This document shows, piece by piece, positions 33,640 to 43,000 of a DNA stretch of 55,518 nucleotides (its first letter is position 1; every line of letters starts with the position of its first letter). A program made the position numbers and the translations under genes. This DNA is from Halobacteriales archaeon QS_4_69_34. Its GTDB lineage: Archaea; Halobacteriota; Halobacteria; Halobacteriales; Halococcaceae. The stretch spans positions 1-55,518 of the forward strand of contig PXRN01000015.1 of NCBI GenBank assembly GCA_003021045.1, in the 5' to 3' direction. Below the pieces are notes generated by a model. The model ran no database searches, was not told the DNA's origin, and worked only from the letters and a program-made list of their open reading frames with translations.

Positions 33640-34680
33640 TCACGGCGTGATGACCGCTCGCCCCTCGATCGCCCCCGCTTCGAGGCGCCGTGCGACGTCG
33701 TTGATCTCGCCGAGTTCGTACCGGGAGGTGCGGAGCTCGACGTCGCCCCGCTCGACCAGCGCGACGAGCTCCTGAAGCTCGGTGTACCGGCCGACCAGCG
33801 TCCCCCGGTAGCTGAGCTCGCCGTCGACGAGCGCCTGTGCGGGCTCGTGGACGTGCCCGCCGTAGCCGACGACGTGGTGGTCCCCGCCCGCCGCGACGAT
33901 CTCGGGCGCGAGCGCCGTCGTCGCGTCCGCGCCGACGAAATCGAGCACCTGTTGGGCGCCTCCGCCGTCGGTGATCGCCTCGATCTCGGTGGCGGCGTCC
34001 TCGCTACCGGGATTCACCGTGTGGTGTGCGCCCAGCTCGGTCGCCAGATCGAGCGCCCCCTCCTTGGGATCGAGCGCCGTGATCTCGGCCGCACTCGTCG
34101 CGGCGAGACACTGAAGGCCGATGTGGCCGAGCCCGCCGACGCCGATCACGACGGCGTGGTCGCCCGGGTTCAGCTCGCTCACTGCTTTCTTCGCGGCGTG
34201 GTAGGCCGTGATGCCCGCGTCGGCGTGGGGTGCGATGTCGATCGGATCGACGCCGTCGGGCAGCGGGACGGCCGCGCGCTCGTTCGTCCGAAGGTACTCG
34301 GCGAACCCGCCGTCGGTCGTGAGCCCCGGGAACGCGAGATCCGCACAGTACATATCCTCGCCGAGCCGACACGATCGGCAGATCCCACAGGTCATCACCG
34401 GGTGACAGATCACCTGCTGTCCCTCCGCGACGGCGGAGACGCCGTCGCCGGTCTCGACGACCGTACCGGCGTTCTCGTGGCCGAGCGTCATCGGCAGCTC
34501 CTGGGGGACGTACTCGGTCCACATCCCTTCGACGACGTGATTGTCCGTCTGGCACCAGCCCGCGCCCTCGACTTCGACGACGATCCCGTCGGCGGCATCG
34601 ACCACGGGCCGGTCGATCTCCTCGATCGAGAGCGCCGCGTCCATCTCGTCGGTGTACTCGTGGAGCCTGGCTGCCTGCAT
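33640..34680 (-). CDS. Zinc-dependent alcohol dehydrogenase
   Basis: A 346-residue medium-chain dehydrogenase. Catalytic zinc ligands are C43 (GWCQTDN) and H68-E69 (LGHENAG); the structural zinc site is C98-C101-C104-C112 (TCGICRSCRLGEDMYC). The nucleotide motif is GVGGLGHIG near residue 178, followed by a dinucleotide-binding Asp (ITALDPKEG). Substrate not predictable. The ATG at 34680 gives the family's normal N-terminus; the open frame continues upstream without conserved sequence. Confidence 0.94.
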   Translation of the reverse strand: MQAARLHEYTDEMDAALSIEEIDRPVVDAADGIVVEVEGAGWCQTDNHVVEGMWTEYVPQELPMTLGHENAGTVVETGDGVSAVAEGQQVICHPVMTCGICRSCRLGEDMYCADLAFPGLTTDGGFAEYLRTNERAAVPLPDGVDPIDIAPHADAGITAYHAAKKAVSELNPGDHAVVIGVGGLGHIGLQCLAATSAAEITALDPKEGALDLATELGAHHTVNPGSEDAATEIEAITDGGGAQQVLDFVGADATTALAPEIVAAGGDHHVVGYGGHVHEPAQALVDGELSYRGTLVGRYTELQELVALVERGDVELRTSRYELGEINDVARRLEAGAIEGRAVITP

Positions 34681-34845
34681 GACCCGTAGTAGTTCGATGC
34701 ACGAACGCAAAACCGTTGTGGGGGGCCGTACCCGGCCGCACGTGCCGGCAGTCGTGTAGTAGTCTCGCTCGCTCGACACACCGGCGTTCCGCGCCGAGCG
34801 TGCGATGTGTCCGTCCCCGTCACCGAGCGCGGACCGGGCGGACGG

Positions 34846-35415
34846 TCACTCGCGCCACTTGATCGAGCAGCCCCGCGAGGGTCGAAACTCCGTCCCGACC
34901 GCCTCGCCCGCGAGCACCGCGTCGATGGCCGCGCGCATCTCGAAGCCGGGCTCGTCCGAGGGTTCGGCCCCAGGGTCCTGAGCGTCGTCGAGCCGGCCGT
35001 GGTAGGCGAGCGCGAACCCCTCCCCCGTCCGCTCGAACAGGAACGGGTCGGGCGTACAGACCGCACCGTAGGCCCGCGCGATCTCCTGGGACCCGTCGCG
35101 CAGGTAGGCGTCGTATCGCACCGTGCCGTCGGCGACCAGCTCTTCCATGCGCTCGACGGAGTCCTCGGGGTAGGCGTCGGCGTCGTTCGGATTGATCCCG
35201 ACGACCGCGACCGTCTCGTAGCCGGCGGCGATGGCGTTGAGCGTCCCCATTTTGGCTTTCGCGTAGGGACAGTGGTTGCAGGTGAAGGCGACGAGCAGCG
35301 CGTCGTGATCGCCGAAGTCCTCGATACGGTGGGTCTCGCCGTCCGCGCCCGGTAGCTCGAATCGCGGAGCGCTATCGCCGCGTTCGAGCTCGCGCGCTGA
35401 TTCTTCGAGCGTCAT
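34846..35415 (-). CDS. Thioredoxin-fold redoxin with CxxC motif
   Basis: A 189-residue protein of the AhpC/TlpA-like group. APRFELPGADGETHRIEDF begins the fold; the active site is FTCNHCPYAKA (CxxC). VAVVGINPNDADAYPEDSVE and GAVCTPDPFLFERTGEG follow. This matches a family of small redoxins that end near CSIKW, which is present here (RGCSIKWRE). Probably a cytoplasmic thiol oxidoreductase. Confidence 0.9.
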   Translation of the reverse strand: MTLEESARELERGDSAPRFELPGADGETHRIEDFGDHDALLVAFTCNHCPYAKAKMGTLNAIAAGYETVAVVGINPNDADAYPEDSVERMEELVADGTVRYDAYLRDGSQEIARAYGAVCTPDPFLFERTGEGFALAYHGRLDDAQDPGAEPSDEPGFEMRAAIDAVLAGEAVGTEFRPSRGCSIKWRE

Positions 35416-35643
35416 GCCCCGGGTTCGGGCGGCAGGGACAAAAGGCGTTCCCGACCGACGCGACGGCGACCGGAACGGTCGTAATCGACAGGAACGAGCG
35501 CGACTCCGACGGACGACCCAGAATGGATCGGCAGTCGATGGGAATCGTCGTGAATCACTCGGAATCAGTACCCGGTCCGGGCACTCACTCCTCACATCAG
35601 TACGCCAGTAGAGCGACGCCTTCCACCCAGCTTTGACCGGCCA

Positions 35644-35657
35644 CCTACTGGGTTAGG
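35644..35657 (+). promoter_or_regulatory. CCTACTGGGTTAGG motif before the Tat/dockerin gene
   Basis: This 14-mer starts 50 bases before the ATG at 35694 and just upstream of a TATA-like CTTTTGTATC (about 35664-35673). Eleven of its 14 bases match CCTAACAGGTTAGG at 54099, which lies 51 bases before another Tat gene. Confidence 0.5.
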
Positions 35658-35693
35658 GCACTTGCTTTTGTATCTCACGGTCCACGTGGAGCT

Positions 35694-37370
35694 ATGTCGC
35701 GCGAACCGGAAGACGTCAAGCGCGGAGATGGGACGGACTGGCGATGGGTCGGCGACGGGCGAAACCGCTGGGTTTCCCGCCGGTCGATGATGAAGACCAC
35801 CGCGATCGCGGGGGCGGCCTCGCTGGCCCCGGTTTCGGGGACAGCGGCCGCAGGGGGAGCTCCTGGCCCCTCGGCGTCGTTTTCGGACCCGGTCAGGATC
35901 AACCCGCCACAGCGCTACGGCTACGAACCCGGCGTCCACGTCGATCGGTTCGGGACTATCTACGCCACCGCCCACAAGACGAGCCTCACCAACGAGGGGA
36001 CGCAACTGGCGAGTTTCTTCTGGTACAGCACCGACGACGGGCGAACCTGGCAGGACATGCCCGCACCCGCCAACGCCGACGACGAGCTGTTCGCCTTCGA
36101 GGGCGACATCGCCATCGACGACGCCGGTATGGTCTATTACTGTGACACCTACGCGGCCGATAATACGTTCAGCCGCTGGAAGACGACACCGGGCGGGCCC
36201 GTCTTCGATCTCTCGAAGCCCATCCAGGGAACCGTCGGCGTCGACGACCGCCCGTGGCTGCGCGCCCATGGCGACGGCATCGTCTACTACCTCGGGAACA
36301 ACGGCGTCGAAGTCCCCACCCGGAACAATACCGATCCCGACGACGGGTCGCGGATCGTCTTCTATCGCTCGACCGACGGCGGACTCACCTTCAGCGAGGG
36401 CTACGGCTTCCCCGATTCGGGCTACTGCTCGCTCGCCGAGAGCAAGGCCGACGACAAGACCGTCTACGTTGCCTGTAGCGAAGGCACCTTCTTCAGTTCG
36501 GCCCCCGAGGAGACGTTCGCCATCTTTACCAGCCACGACCGAGGAGAAACCTTCACTCGCCAAGAGGTCGGCACCTTCGAGGACGGGACGGCCGACCCCT
36601 TCCCCGTCTGGAGCGTGACCGACCGCGCCGGTAACCCCTACCACGTCTGGATCAACGACGATACGACCGACAAGAAGCCGGCCGACGTGCGCTTCACCCG
36701 GCGCGACGGCTCCGACGGCTGGGAAACGCTGGACGTCACCCCCTTCGAGGGCACGCTCAACAAACCGTGGATCGGCGCGGGCAGCGAGGGTCTCGTCGCG
36801 ATCACGTTCTACGGTTCGCGGGATGTGCAGGTCGGCGACGCCACTGAGTGGTTCCCCTACGCGCTCGTGACGGGGGACGCTCTCGAACGCTCGCCGACGT
36901 GGACCCTCACGCAGCTCGCCGACCGGCCGGTCGCCGTCGACGACGGCGAGCCCGAGGACTTCTTCGAGTGTGCGATCGGCCCGGACGACAAGGTACACGT
37001 CACTTTCGGGCGGGAAGTCGAACCGGGGACGATCGAAAACCCGACGCGAACCTTGAACTCGGGCGACGACACTAACAACCTCTTCTACACGCAAGGTGTG
37101 GTAACTCCACGTGGAACAGACGGTGACACGACTTCCTCGCGCAGCCCACCGGACGTCACGGGCAACGGCCAACCCCCGCGCGACCCCGACAGCGACGGAC
37201 GCTACGAGGACGTCAACGGCGACGGCGAGACGGACGTGGTCGACGCACAAGCGTTGTTCACGAGCCGAGACGACCCCGCAGTGCAGAACAACCCCGGAGC
37301 GTTCGACTTCAACCGGGACGACGAGTTCAGCGTTGTCGATGTCCAGTCGCTGTTCGAACAGGTGAAATAA
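35694..37370 (+). CDS. Tat-exported beta-propeller (sialidase-like) protein with dockerin
   Basis: A 558-residue secreted protein. The N-terminus carries DGTDWRWVGDGRNRWV, then the twin-arginine signal SRRSMMKTTAIAGAASLAPV (about 29-48). Residues 60-480 contain BNR/Asp-box-like repeats of a beta-propeller (FFWYSTDDGRTWQDM, VFYRSTDGGLTFSEG, FTSHDRGETFTRQE). Residues 495-558 are a type I dockerin: two calcium loops, DVNGDGETDVVDAQALF and DFNRDDEFSVVDVQSLF. Dockerins bind cohesins in cellulosomes; no cohesin is seen here. Enzyme activity is not shown, since no catalytic set was identified. Confidence 0.88.
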   Translation: MSREPEDVKRGDGTDWRWVGDGRNRWVSRRSMMKTTAIAGAASLAPVSGTAAAGGAPGPSASFSDPVRINPPQRYGYEPGVHVDRFGTIYATAHKTSLTNEGTQLASFFWYSTDDGRTWQDMPAPANADDELFAFEGDIAIDDAGMVYYCDTYAADNTFSRWKTTPGGPVFDLSKPIQGTVGVDDRPWLRAHGDGIVYYLGNNGVEVPTRNNTDPDDGSRIVFYRSTDGGLTFSEGYGFPDSGYCSLAESKADDKTVYVACSEGTFFSSAPEETFAIFTSHDRGETFTRQEVGTFEDGTADPFPVWSVTDRAGNPYHVWINDDTTDKKPADVRFTRRDGSDGWETLDVTPFEGTLNKPWIGAGSEGLVAITFYGSRDVQVGDATEWFPYALVTGDALERSPTWTLTQLADRPVAVDDGEPEDFFECAIGPDDKVHVTFGREVEPGTIENPTRTLNSGDDTNNLFYTQGVVTPRGTDGDTTSSRSPPDVTGNGQPPRDPDSDGRYEDVNGDGETDVVDAQALFTSRDDPAVQNNPGAFDFNRDDEFSVVDVQSLFEQVK

Positions 37371-37673
37371 CTCATCAGTTGTCGAAACCAGATTTCTTTT
37401 CTGCTCCAGAGAAGAGAGATGCTCGTTGTTACCGTCCTCTCGCGTCAATTCTCGCCGGACGGATTGTCTCCTGCACTATTCCAGTATCGACCAAGTAGGA
37501 TCGTATCGTGAGTTCCGATCGAATCAGGCGCGTTCTGACCCATTGTTCCGACGACCGCGACTTCCACGTCGAGAGGAAAGCACCGCTCGTCGAGCGCGTG
37601 CTCGGAGCGACGCGGGCCGACGCGACGGATGACGGGCGACTCCGTCGATCGGCGGATCGTGCGGGTGAGTAGG
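37371..37673. other. Gap between the dockerin gene and the DMT permease
   Basis: It contains only the candidate small ORF at 37508-37672. No repeat or clear terminator was found. Confidence 0.4.
37508..37672 (+). CDS. Possible 54-residue protein or gene remnant
   Basis: A GTG-started ORF beginning VSSDRIRRVLTHCSDDRDFH and ending RLRRSADRAGE, with G/C-rich third positions like real haloarchaeal genes. It ends 1 base before the converging permease gene. No family recognised; it may be the tail of a lost gene. Confidence 0.35.
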   Translation: MSSDRIRRVLTHCSDDRDFHVERKAPLVERVLGATRADATDDGRLRRSADRAGE

Positions 37674-38090
37674 TCACTCGACCGAGGTCAGGTAGACCGC
37701 CAGCACCGCGAGCGCGATCCCGGCGACCTTCCGTGCGGTGAGCGACTCGTCGAGGACGGCGACCCCGATCAGCGAACTCGTGACGATGAACATCCCGAAG
37801 ACGGGCGTGACGACGCTGACCGGCCCCAGCGAGAGCGCCCGGTAGTACGCGAGGATACCGACCGCGAGCGCGAGCCCGCCGGCGTAGGCGTAGGGTGCTT
37901 TCGGGTGAGTGTGATAGCCCACGACCGATTCGTTCGAGAGCGCCACCACGGCGACGGCGGCGACGACGAGGACCGTGTTCGAGATCAGAACGGCGACGCT
38001 GCTGGGGAGTTCGCTCGTGGCGACCTTCATTAGCGGCGCGACGAGCGTGTAGGCGGCCAGTCCGAGCACCGCCCACGGGAGGTATCGCAT
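37674..38090 (-). CDS. Small DMT/EamA-type membrane transporter
   Basis: A 138-residue membrane protein with about five helices (MRYLPWAVLGLAAYTLVAPL; VAVLISNTVLVVAAVAVVAL; AGGLALAVGILAYYRALSLG; VTPVFGMFIVTSSLIGVAVL; KVAGIALAVLAVYLTSVE). The length and the motif YYRALSLGPVSVVTPV fit a single EamA half-unit, as in small DMT proteins that work as dimers. Substrate unknown. Confidence 0.85.
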   Translation of the reverse strand: MRYLPWAVLGLAAYTLVAPLMKVATSELPSSVAVLISNTVLVVAAVAVVALSNESVVGYHTHPKAPYAYAGGLALAVGILAYYRALSLGPVSVVTPVFGMFIVTSSLIGVAVLDESLTARKVAGIALAVLAVYLTSVE

Positions 38091-38136
38091 ACGGGAGCGA
38101 CCCCGGCGAGCCGTATACCCCTTCCGTCCGGGGCCG

Positions 38137-39786
38137 TCACTGCTGGAACCGACCGGTGAAGAACTCCGCCAGCAGCTTCCGCTGGGCCTTCCGGAGGTGG
38201 TTGTGCAGCGTCGGCGAGGAAACGCCCATCGCCGTGGCGACCTCCTCGGCGGTCGAGCCGCGAGGCCACTCGAAGTAGCCCGCGAAGTAGGCCGCCCGGA
38301 GCGCACGGTGCTGTTTCTCGGTGAGGCGGTCGTTGATGGTCTTGCGGAACTCCTGGGCGGTCTGGACGGGCCTGTCGACGTTGCGCTTCGCGCGCAGCTC
38401 GGTGCCCTCGTAGGCGTTCCCGAGTGCGGCGACGACCGCCCGGATGTCGGCGTCGGCGCTGACCGCTGCACCGAGGCGCATCACGCCCTCCTCGACGCGG
38501 GCGAACTGCACGGAGGCCCCGACCTCGATCAGCGTCCCGAAGGGCGACTCGGCGAGGACGAACTCGAAGGTGGCCTCCCGATCGGCATCCTCGTCGGCGC
38601 TCTCGCCGACGAGCCGGGCACCGGCGACCGCCTTGGTGGCGGCGGCCCGTTCGAGGATCGCCTCGGTAGGTGCGTCGTCGACGGTGACGTAGTACAGCAG
38701 GGTACCCGCCGCGCCGGGGACGATACCGTTGAGCGAGCAGGCACAGTCGAGTCCCCGGGCGAGGTCAACGAGGAACGCCCGCTCGTCAACGACGTCGAAC
38801 TCGAGCTCGACGACGCTATCGGAAAGCAGCAGGCGCTCCTGTTTGCTGGCGTTGATGGCGAAACCGACGGTCTCGCCGAGCGCCGCGAATCCGGCGCGCT
38901 CGCGCTCGCCGAAGGCGTCCGGCCGGTCGGCGTACACCACGAGCACCCCGTAGACGACGCTCCCCCGAGTGAGCGGGACGGCGACGAGCGAGTGGTAGCC
39001 CCGCTCGGTTGCGTCTTCGCGGACGCGCTCGGGAACGGCCGGATCGGTGGCGAGGTTTCTGACCGATCGGATCTCGCCGGCGTCGATCGCCGCGGCCGCG
39101 GGACCCGCCTCGACGAGCCGTCCCTCGGCGTCGGTGATCGCGTCGAGGTGGCCCTCGTCCGCGCCGCTCGCGGTCCGGGGGACGATCCCCCCGCCGTCCC
39201 CGACCGCGGGCTCGCCGATCCACGCGAAGCGATAGAGCGACGACGCGGCTAGCTCCGCACACACCGTCGTCTCGATCGCCTCGCGCGTCGTCGCCTCGAC
39301 GAGCCCTCGGATGATCTCCTGGACGAGCGTGTTGATCCGATTGAGCGTCTCGATCTCGATCCGCCGGCGCGAGGACTCGACGACGCCAGCGATCCGGTTG
39401 GCGAGCACTGCGTACTGCTCGGCCCCGGATTCCTTGCGGAAGTACTCGGTGACGCCCGCCGAGACGGCCTCCGCGGCGACCGCCTCGCCGCCCTTGCCGG
39501 TCAGCAGGACGAACGGGAGGTCGCCGTGTGCCTCGCGGACGGCTTCGAGGAGCTCCAAGCCGTCCATTCGGGGCATCGCGTAGTCGCTGATGACACAGTC
39601 GACGTCCCCCGCCGCGAGCCGATCGAGCGCCGCCGCCCCCGTGGTCGCCGTCTCGACCTCGAAGGCGTCGTTCTCGCGCTCCAGGAAGGTCGCGGCGAGC
39701 TCGGCGAACGACTCCTCGTCGTCGACGTGGAGAACCCGCACTGGCCGCGTCGCCGGCTCGCGTACGAGGGTCGCCGAGTCGCTCAT
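38137..39786 (-). CDS. Receiver-GAF regulator with bacterio-opsin-activator HTH
   Basis: A 549-residue regulator. Residues 15-130 are a response-regulator receiver (VLHVDDEESFAELAATFLE; phospho-acceptor D68 in VISDYAMPRMDG; LLTGKGGEAVAAEAVSAGV). Residues 165-315 are a GAF domain, and 330-480 the BAT/GAF-HTH-associated domain. The C-terminal HTH_10 (LTEKQHRALRAAYFAGYFEW, then VATAMGVSSPTLHNHLRKAQ) binds DNA. It is divergent from a giant kinase whose receiver is nearly the same (VDDEESFAELAAT), suggesting that the two act together. The shared AT-rich intergenic region is about 200 bases. Confidence 0.93.
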   Translation of the reverse strand: MSDSATLVREPATRPVRVLHVDDEESFAELAATFLERENDAFEVETATTGAAALDRLAAGDVDCVISDYAMPRMDGLELLEAVREAHGDLPFVLLTGKGGEAVAAEAVSAGVTEYFRKESGAEQYAVLANRIAGVVESSRRRIEIETLNRINTLVQEIIRGLVEATTREAIETTVCAELAASSLYRFAWIGEPAVGDGGGIVPRTASGADEGHLDAITDAEGRLVEAGPAAAAIDAGEIRSVRNLATDPAVPERVREDATERGYHSLVAVPLTRGSVVYGVLVVYADRPDAFGERERAGFAALGETVGFAINASKQERLLLSDSVVELEFDVVDERAFLVDLARGLDCACSLNGIVPGAAGTLLYYVTVDDAPTEAILERAAATKAVAGARLVGESADEDADREATFEFVLAESPFGTLIEVGASVQFARVEEGVMRLGAAVSADADIRAVVAALGNAYEGTELRAKRNVDRPVQTAQEFRKTINDRLTEKQHRALRAAYFAGYFEWPRGSTAEEVATAMGVSSPTLHNHLRKAQRKLLAEFFTGRFQQ

Positions 39787-39980
39787 ACTGCTATTTTAAC
39801 CTTATAGACGCGAGTATTTAATATTACCCTTCGGCCCGGTCGCCCCGCGGTCCCGATCCGCCCCCATCCGGCGGCCCCAGGCTGGCCGGTGTCTCGGCCG
39901 TCCGTCCTCCCGGGCCACACAGCGTGAAACGAGAGCCGAGCCGCGTTTACTGCCGGTTTTCGAGCCACCGAGACAACATT

Positions 39981-39990
39981 GATATATACC
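39981..39990 (+). promoter_or_regulatory. TATA box of the giant kinase gene
   Basis: GATATATACC ends 19 bases, and starts 28 bases, before the GTG at 40009. This fits a leaderless transcript and rules against the TTG start at 39979, which overlaps the box. Confidence 0.55.
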
Positions 39991-40008
39991 CCTCTCCGGG
40001 GTACGGTA

Positions 40009-43000
40009 GTGGCATCGTACAACGATCGGGCCGCGAACGGGGGAACGACCGTTCTCCTCGTCGACGACGAGGAGTCGTTCGCCGAGCTCGCCGCGACACG
40101 GCTCGAACAGGCCGGCGAGGCGATCTCGGTCGCCGTCGAGACGAGCGCCGCCGCGGGACTCGACCGGCTCCGCGAGGAGGGCGTCGACTGCATCGTCAGC
40201 GACTACGCGATGCCCGGCATGAACGGACTCGAGTTCCTCGCGGCGGCGCACGAGGTCGACCCCGGGGTGCCCTTCATCCTGTTTACGGGGGAGGGAAGCG
40301 AGGCGGTGGCGAGCGAAGCCATCTCCGCGGGCGTCACCGACTACCTCCGAAAGGACAGCGGCGCGGAGTGCTACGAACTGCTCGCCAACCGCGTCGGGGC
40401 CGCCGTGGCGCGCCGCCGGGCGGAGTCACGCGCCGAGCGCCTCGCCGACAGCAACGAGCTGATCCACGAGGTCCAGTCCGAGCTGGTCGGTGCCGAGACG
40501 CGCGCGGCGATCGAGACGACGGTGTGTGAGTGTCTCGCCGGGACCGATCCCTACGCCGTCGCGGCGATCGGCGAGCTGGAGGGCGGGACCGTCCACGGCC
40601 GGGCGTCGGCGGGCGTCGACGACGAGCGCGCCCGCGACGCCGTGACCCGTGCCGACGGCTCGCGGGAGGAAGGACCGATCGCCGAGGCGCTCCACGCCGG
40701 CGAGCCACGGGTCGCCCGGCGGGGCGAGGCGGACGCCGACGAGCCGTGGCAGGCGGTGGCCGCCGAGCACGGCTGCGAGTCGATACTGGCCGTCCCGCTC
40801 GACGGCGAGCACGTCGACGGCGTGCTGGCGGTGTACGCGACCCGGCCGGACGCCTTCGAGGGATACGAGGGGCGGGTGCTCGCCGAGCTCGCCGGGACGG
40901 TCGCGGAGGCGATCGACGCCGCCGAGACGAGGGCGGCGCTCGAACGCCGCGAGCGCGAGCGCCGCCTGTTCGAGATCGGCGTCGAGGGCATCGGCGTCGG
41001 GGTCTGTGTCTACGGGGCCGACGGCCGCATCGTCTACGCCAACGAAGCCTACGCCGCACTGAGCCGGACCGACCGGGAGTCCGTCGTGGGGGCCGACGTC
41101 CGGGAGTTCGTCCCGCCGGACACGGCCGCGGCCTTCGAGGGGGTCGTCGAGTCGCTCGACGTCGGCGAGAGCCATCGAACGGAGCTGACCCACGAGCGCG
41201 TCGACGGGACGACCCTCCCGGTCGAGGTGGTCGCCACGTGTATCGCGGTCGACGGCGAGCGCTATTACCTGGCGACAGTCCAGGACATCTCCGAGCGCGT
41301 CGAGCGCGAGCGCGAGCTCCGCGAGGAGCGCGCGCTCCTCGAGAGCACCTTCGACGCCATCCCGGACGTGGTCTACGCCTACGACACCGACCGGCGCTTC
41401 CTTCGGTGGAACGACGAGCTCACGGCGGTTTCGGGCTATACCGACGCCGAGATCGCGGAAATGGACCCCCTCGAGCTCCTGCCGCCCGAGGACCGGGCGG
41501 CGGCCGCCGAGACGGTCGAGCGGACGATCGAGGGCGAGGGGCCCGAACGGCTGCAGAGCCACCTGCTCACGAAGGGTGGCGAACGGATCCCCTACGCGTT
41601 CAACGGAAGGCGCATCGAAGACGAGACGGGCGCGCTCGCCGGGCTGGTCGGCGTCGGTCGGGACGTCAGCGAGCGCCGACGGCGCGAGCGCGCGCTCGGC
41701 GTGCTCCACGAGACGACGCGGGCGCTCATGAGCGCATCCAGCCGGAAGGCGGTGGCCGAGCGCACCGCCGCGGCCGCCGAGGAAGTCCTCGAGTTTCCCA
41801 TCACGGCGATCCGGCTGTACGATCCCGGAACCGACGCGCTGGAGCCGGTCGCCGTGACCGACTCGGCGATCCCCCTCATCGGCGAGCGGCCGACCTACGG
41901 CCGCGACGAGGGGGCTCCGTGGCGCGCGCTTCAGACGGAGTCGCCGGTCGTCTACAGGGACGCGACGGGGGCCGACACGCTCCCGGACGCGCTCGGCAGC
42001 GCGCTGTACATCCCGATCGGGGAGCACGGAACCATCAGCATCGGCTCCGAGGTCGACGACGGCTTCACCGACGCCGACATCCGGCTCGCCGAACTGCTGG
42101 CGGCGAACGCGGCGGCCGCGCTCGACCGCCTCGACCGCGAGCACGAGCTCGAACGCTACGAGCAGATGGTCGACACCGCGGGCGACGTCGTCTACGCGCT
42201 CGACGTCGAGGGGGCCTTCACGTTCGTCAACGACGCCATCGAGGAGCTGCTGGGGTACGCAGCCGACGAGCTCCTCGGCGAGCACGTCACGAAGGTGGTC
42301 GACCCAGAGGACGTCGAGCGGATCGAGGAGGCGCTGCAGAAGGGGGTCGCATCCGGAGACTACGTCGAGGGAGGGGTTACCTACGAGGCGACCCTCCGTA
42401 CGGCCGACGGCGAAACCGTCCGGGCCGAATCACACAACACGCTGTTTCACACCGACGGCGAGCTGCAGGGAACCATCGGCATCGTGCGCGACCTCACCGA
42501 GCGAGTCGAGAGCAAGGCCTACCGCCGCCGGCTCTACGAGCTGACCGCCGACGCCGAGCGGAGCTCCGAGGAGCGGGTCGAGGCGCTGCTCGACCTGGGC
42601 TGTGAGCGCCTCGGTATGGAGAGCGGGCTGCTGACGCGCATCGAGGACGACACCGAGCGGGCGGTCACGGTCGGCGGCCCGGAGGAGTGGGTGCAGCCGG
42701 GCACTGAGTGGCCGCTGGCGGAGTCGTACTGCCGGCGGGCGATCCAGACCGACGAGCTGCTGGCGATCCGGGACGCCGTCGCGGAGGGCTGGGAGGGCGA
42801 TCCGGCCTACGAGACGACCGACATCGACAGTTACGTCGGCGGGAGCGTCGTCGTCGACGGCGAGCTCTACGGGACGTTCTGTTTCGCCGACCGCTCCCCG
42901 CGCGAGGAGCGGTTCTCGACCGAGGAGCGGAGCTTCGTCGACCTCCTCGTTCGGGGGGTAAGCCAGGAGCTCGAACGCCGAACCTACGAGCGGCGACTCT

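Noticed and set aside
39979..40008. TTG start giving ten extra residues on the giant kinase
   Set aside because: It overlaps the TATA box; the GTG at 40009 is at leaderless spacing.
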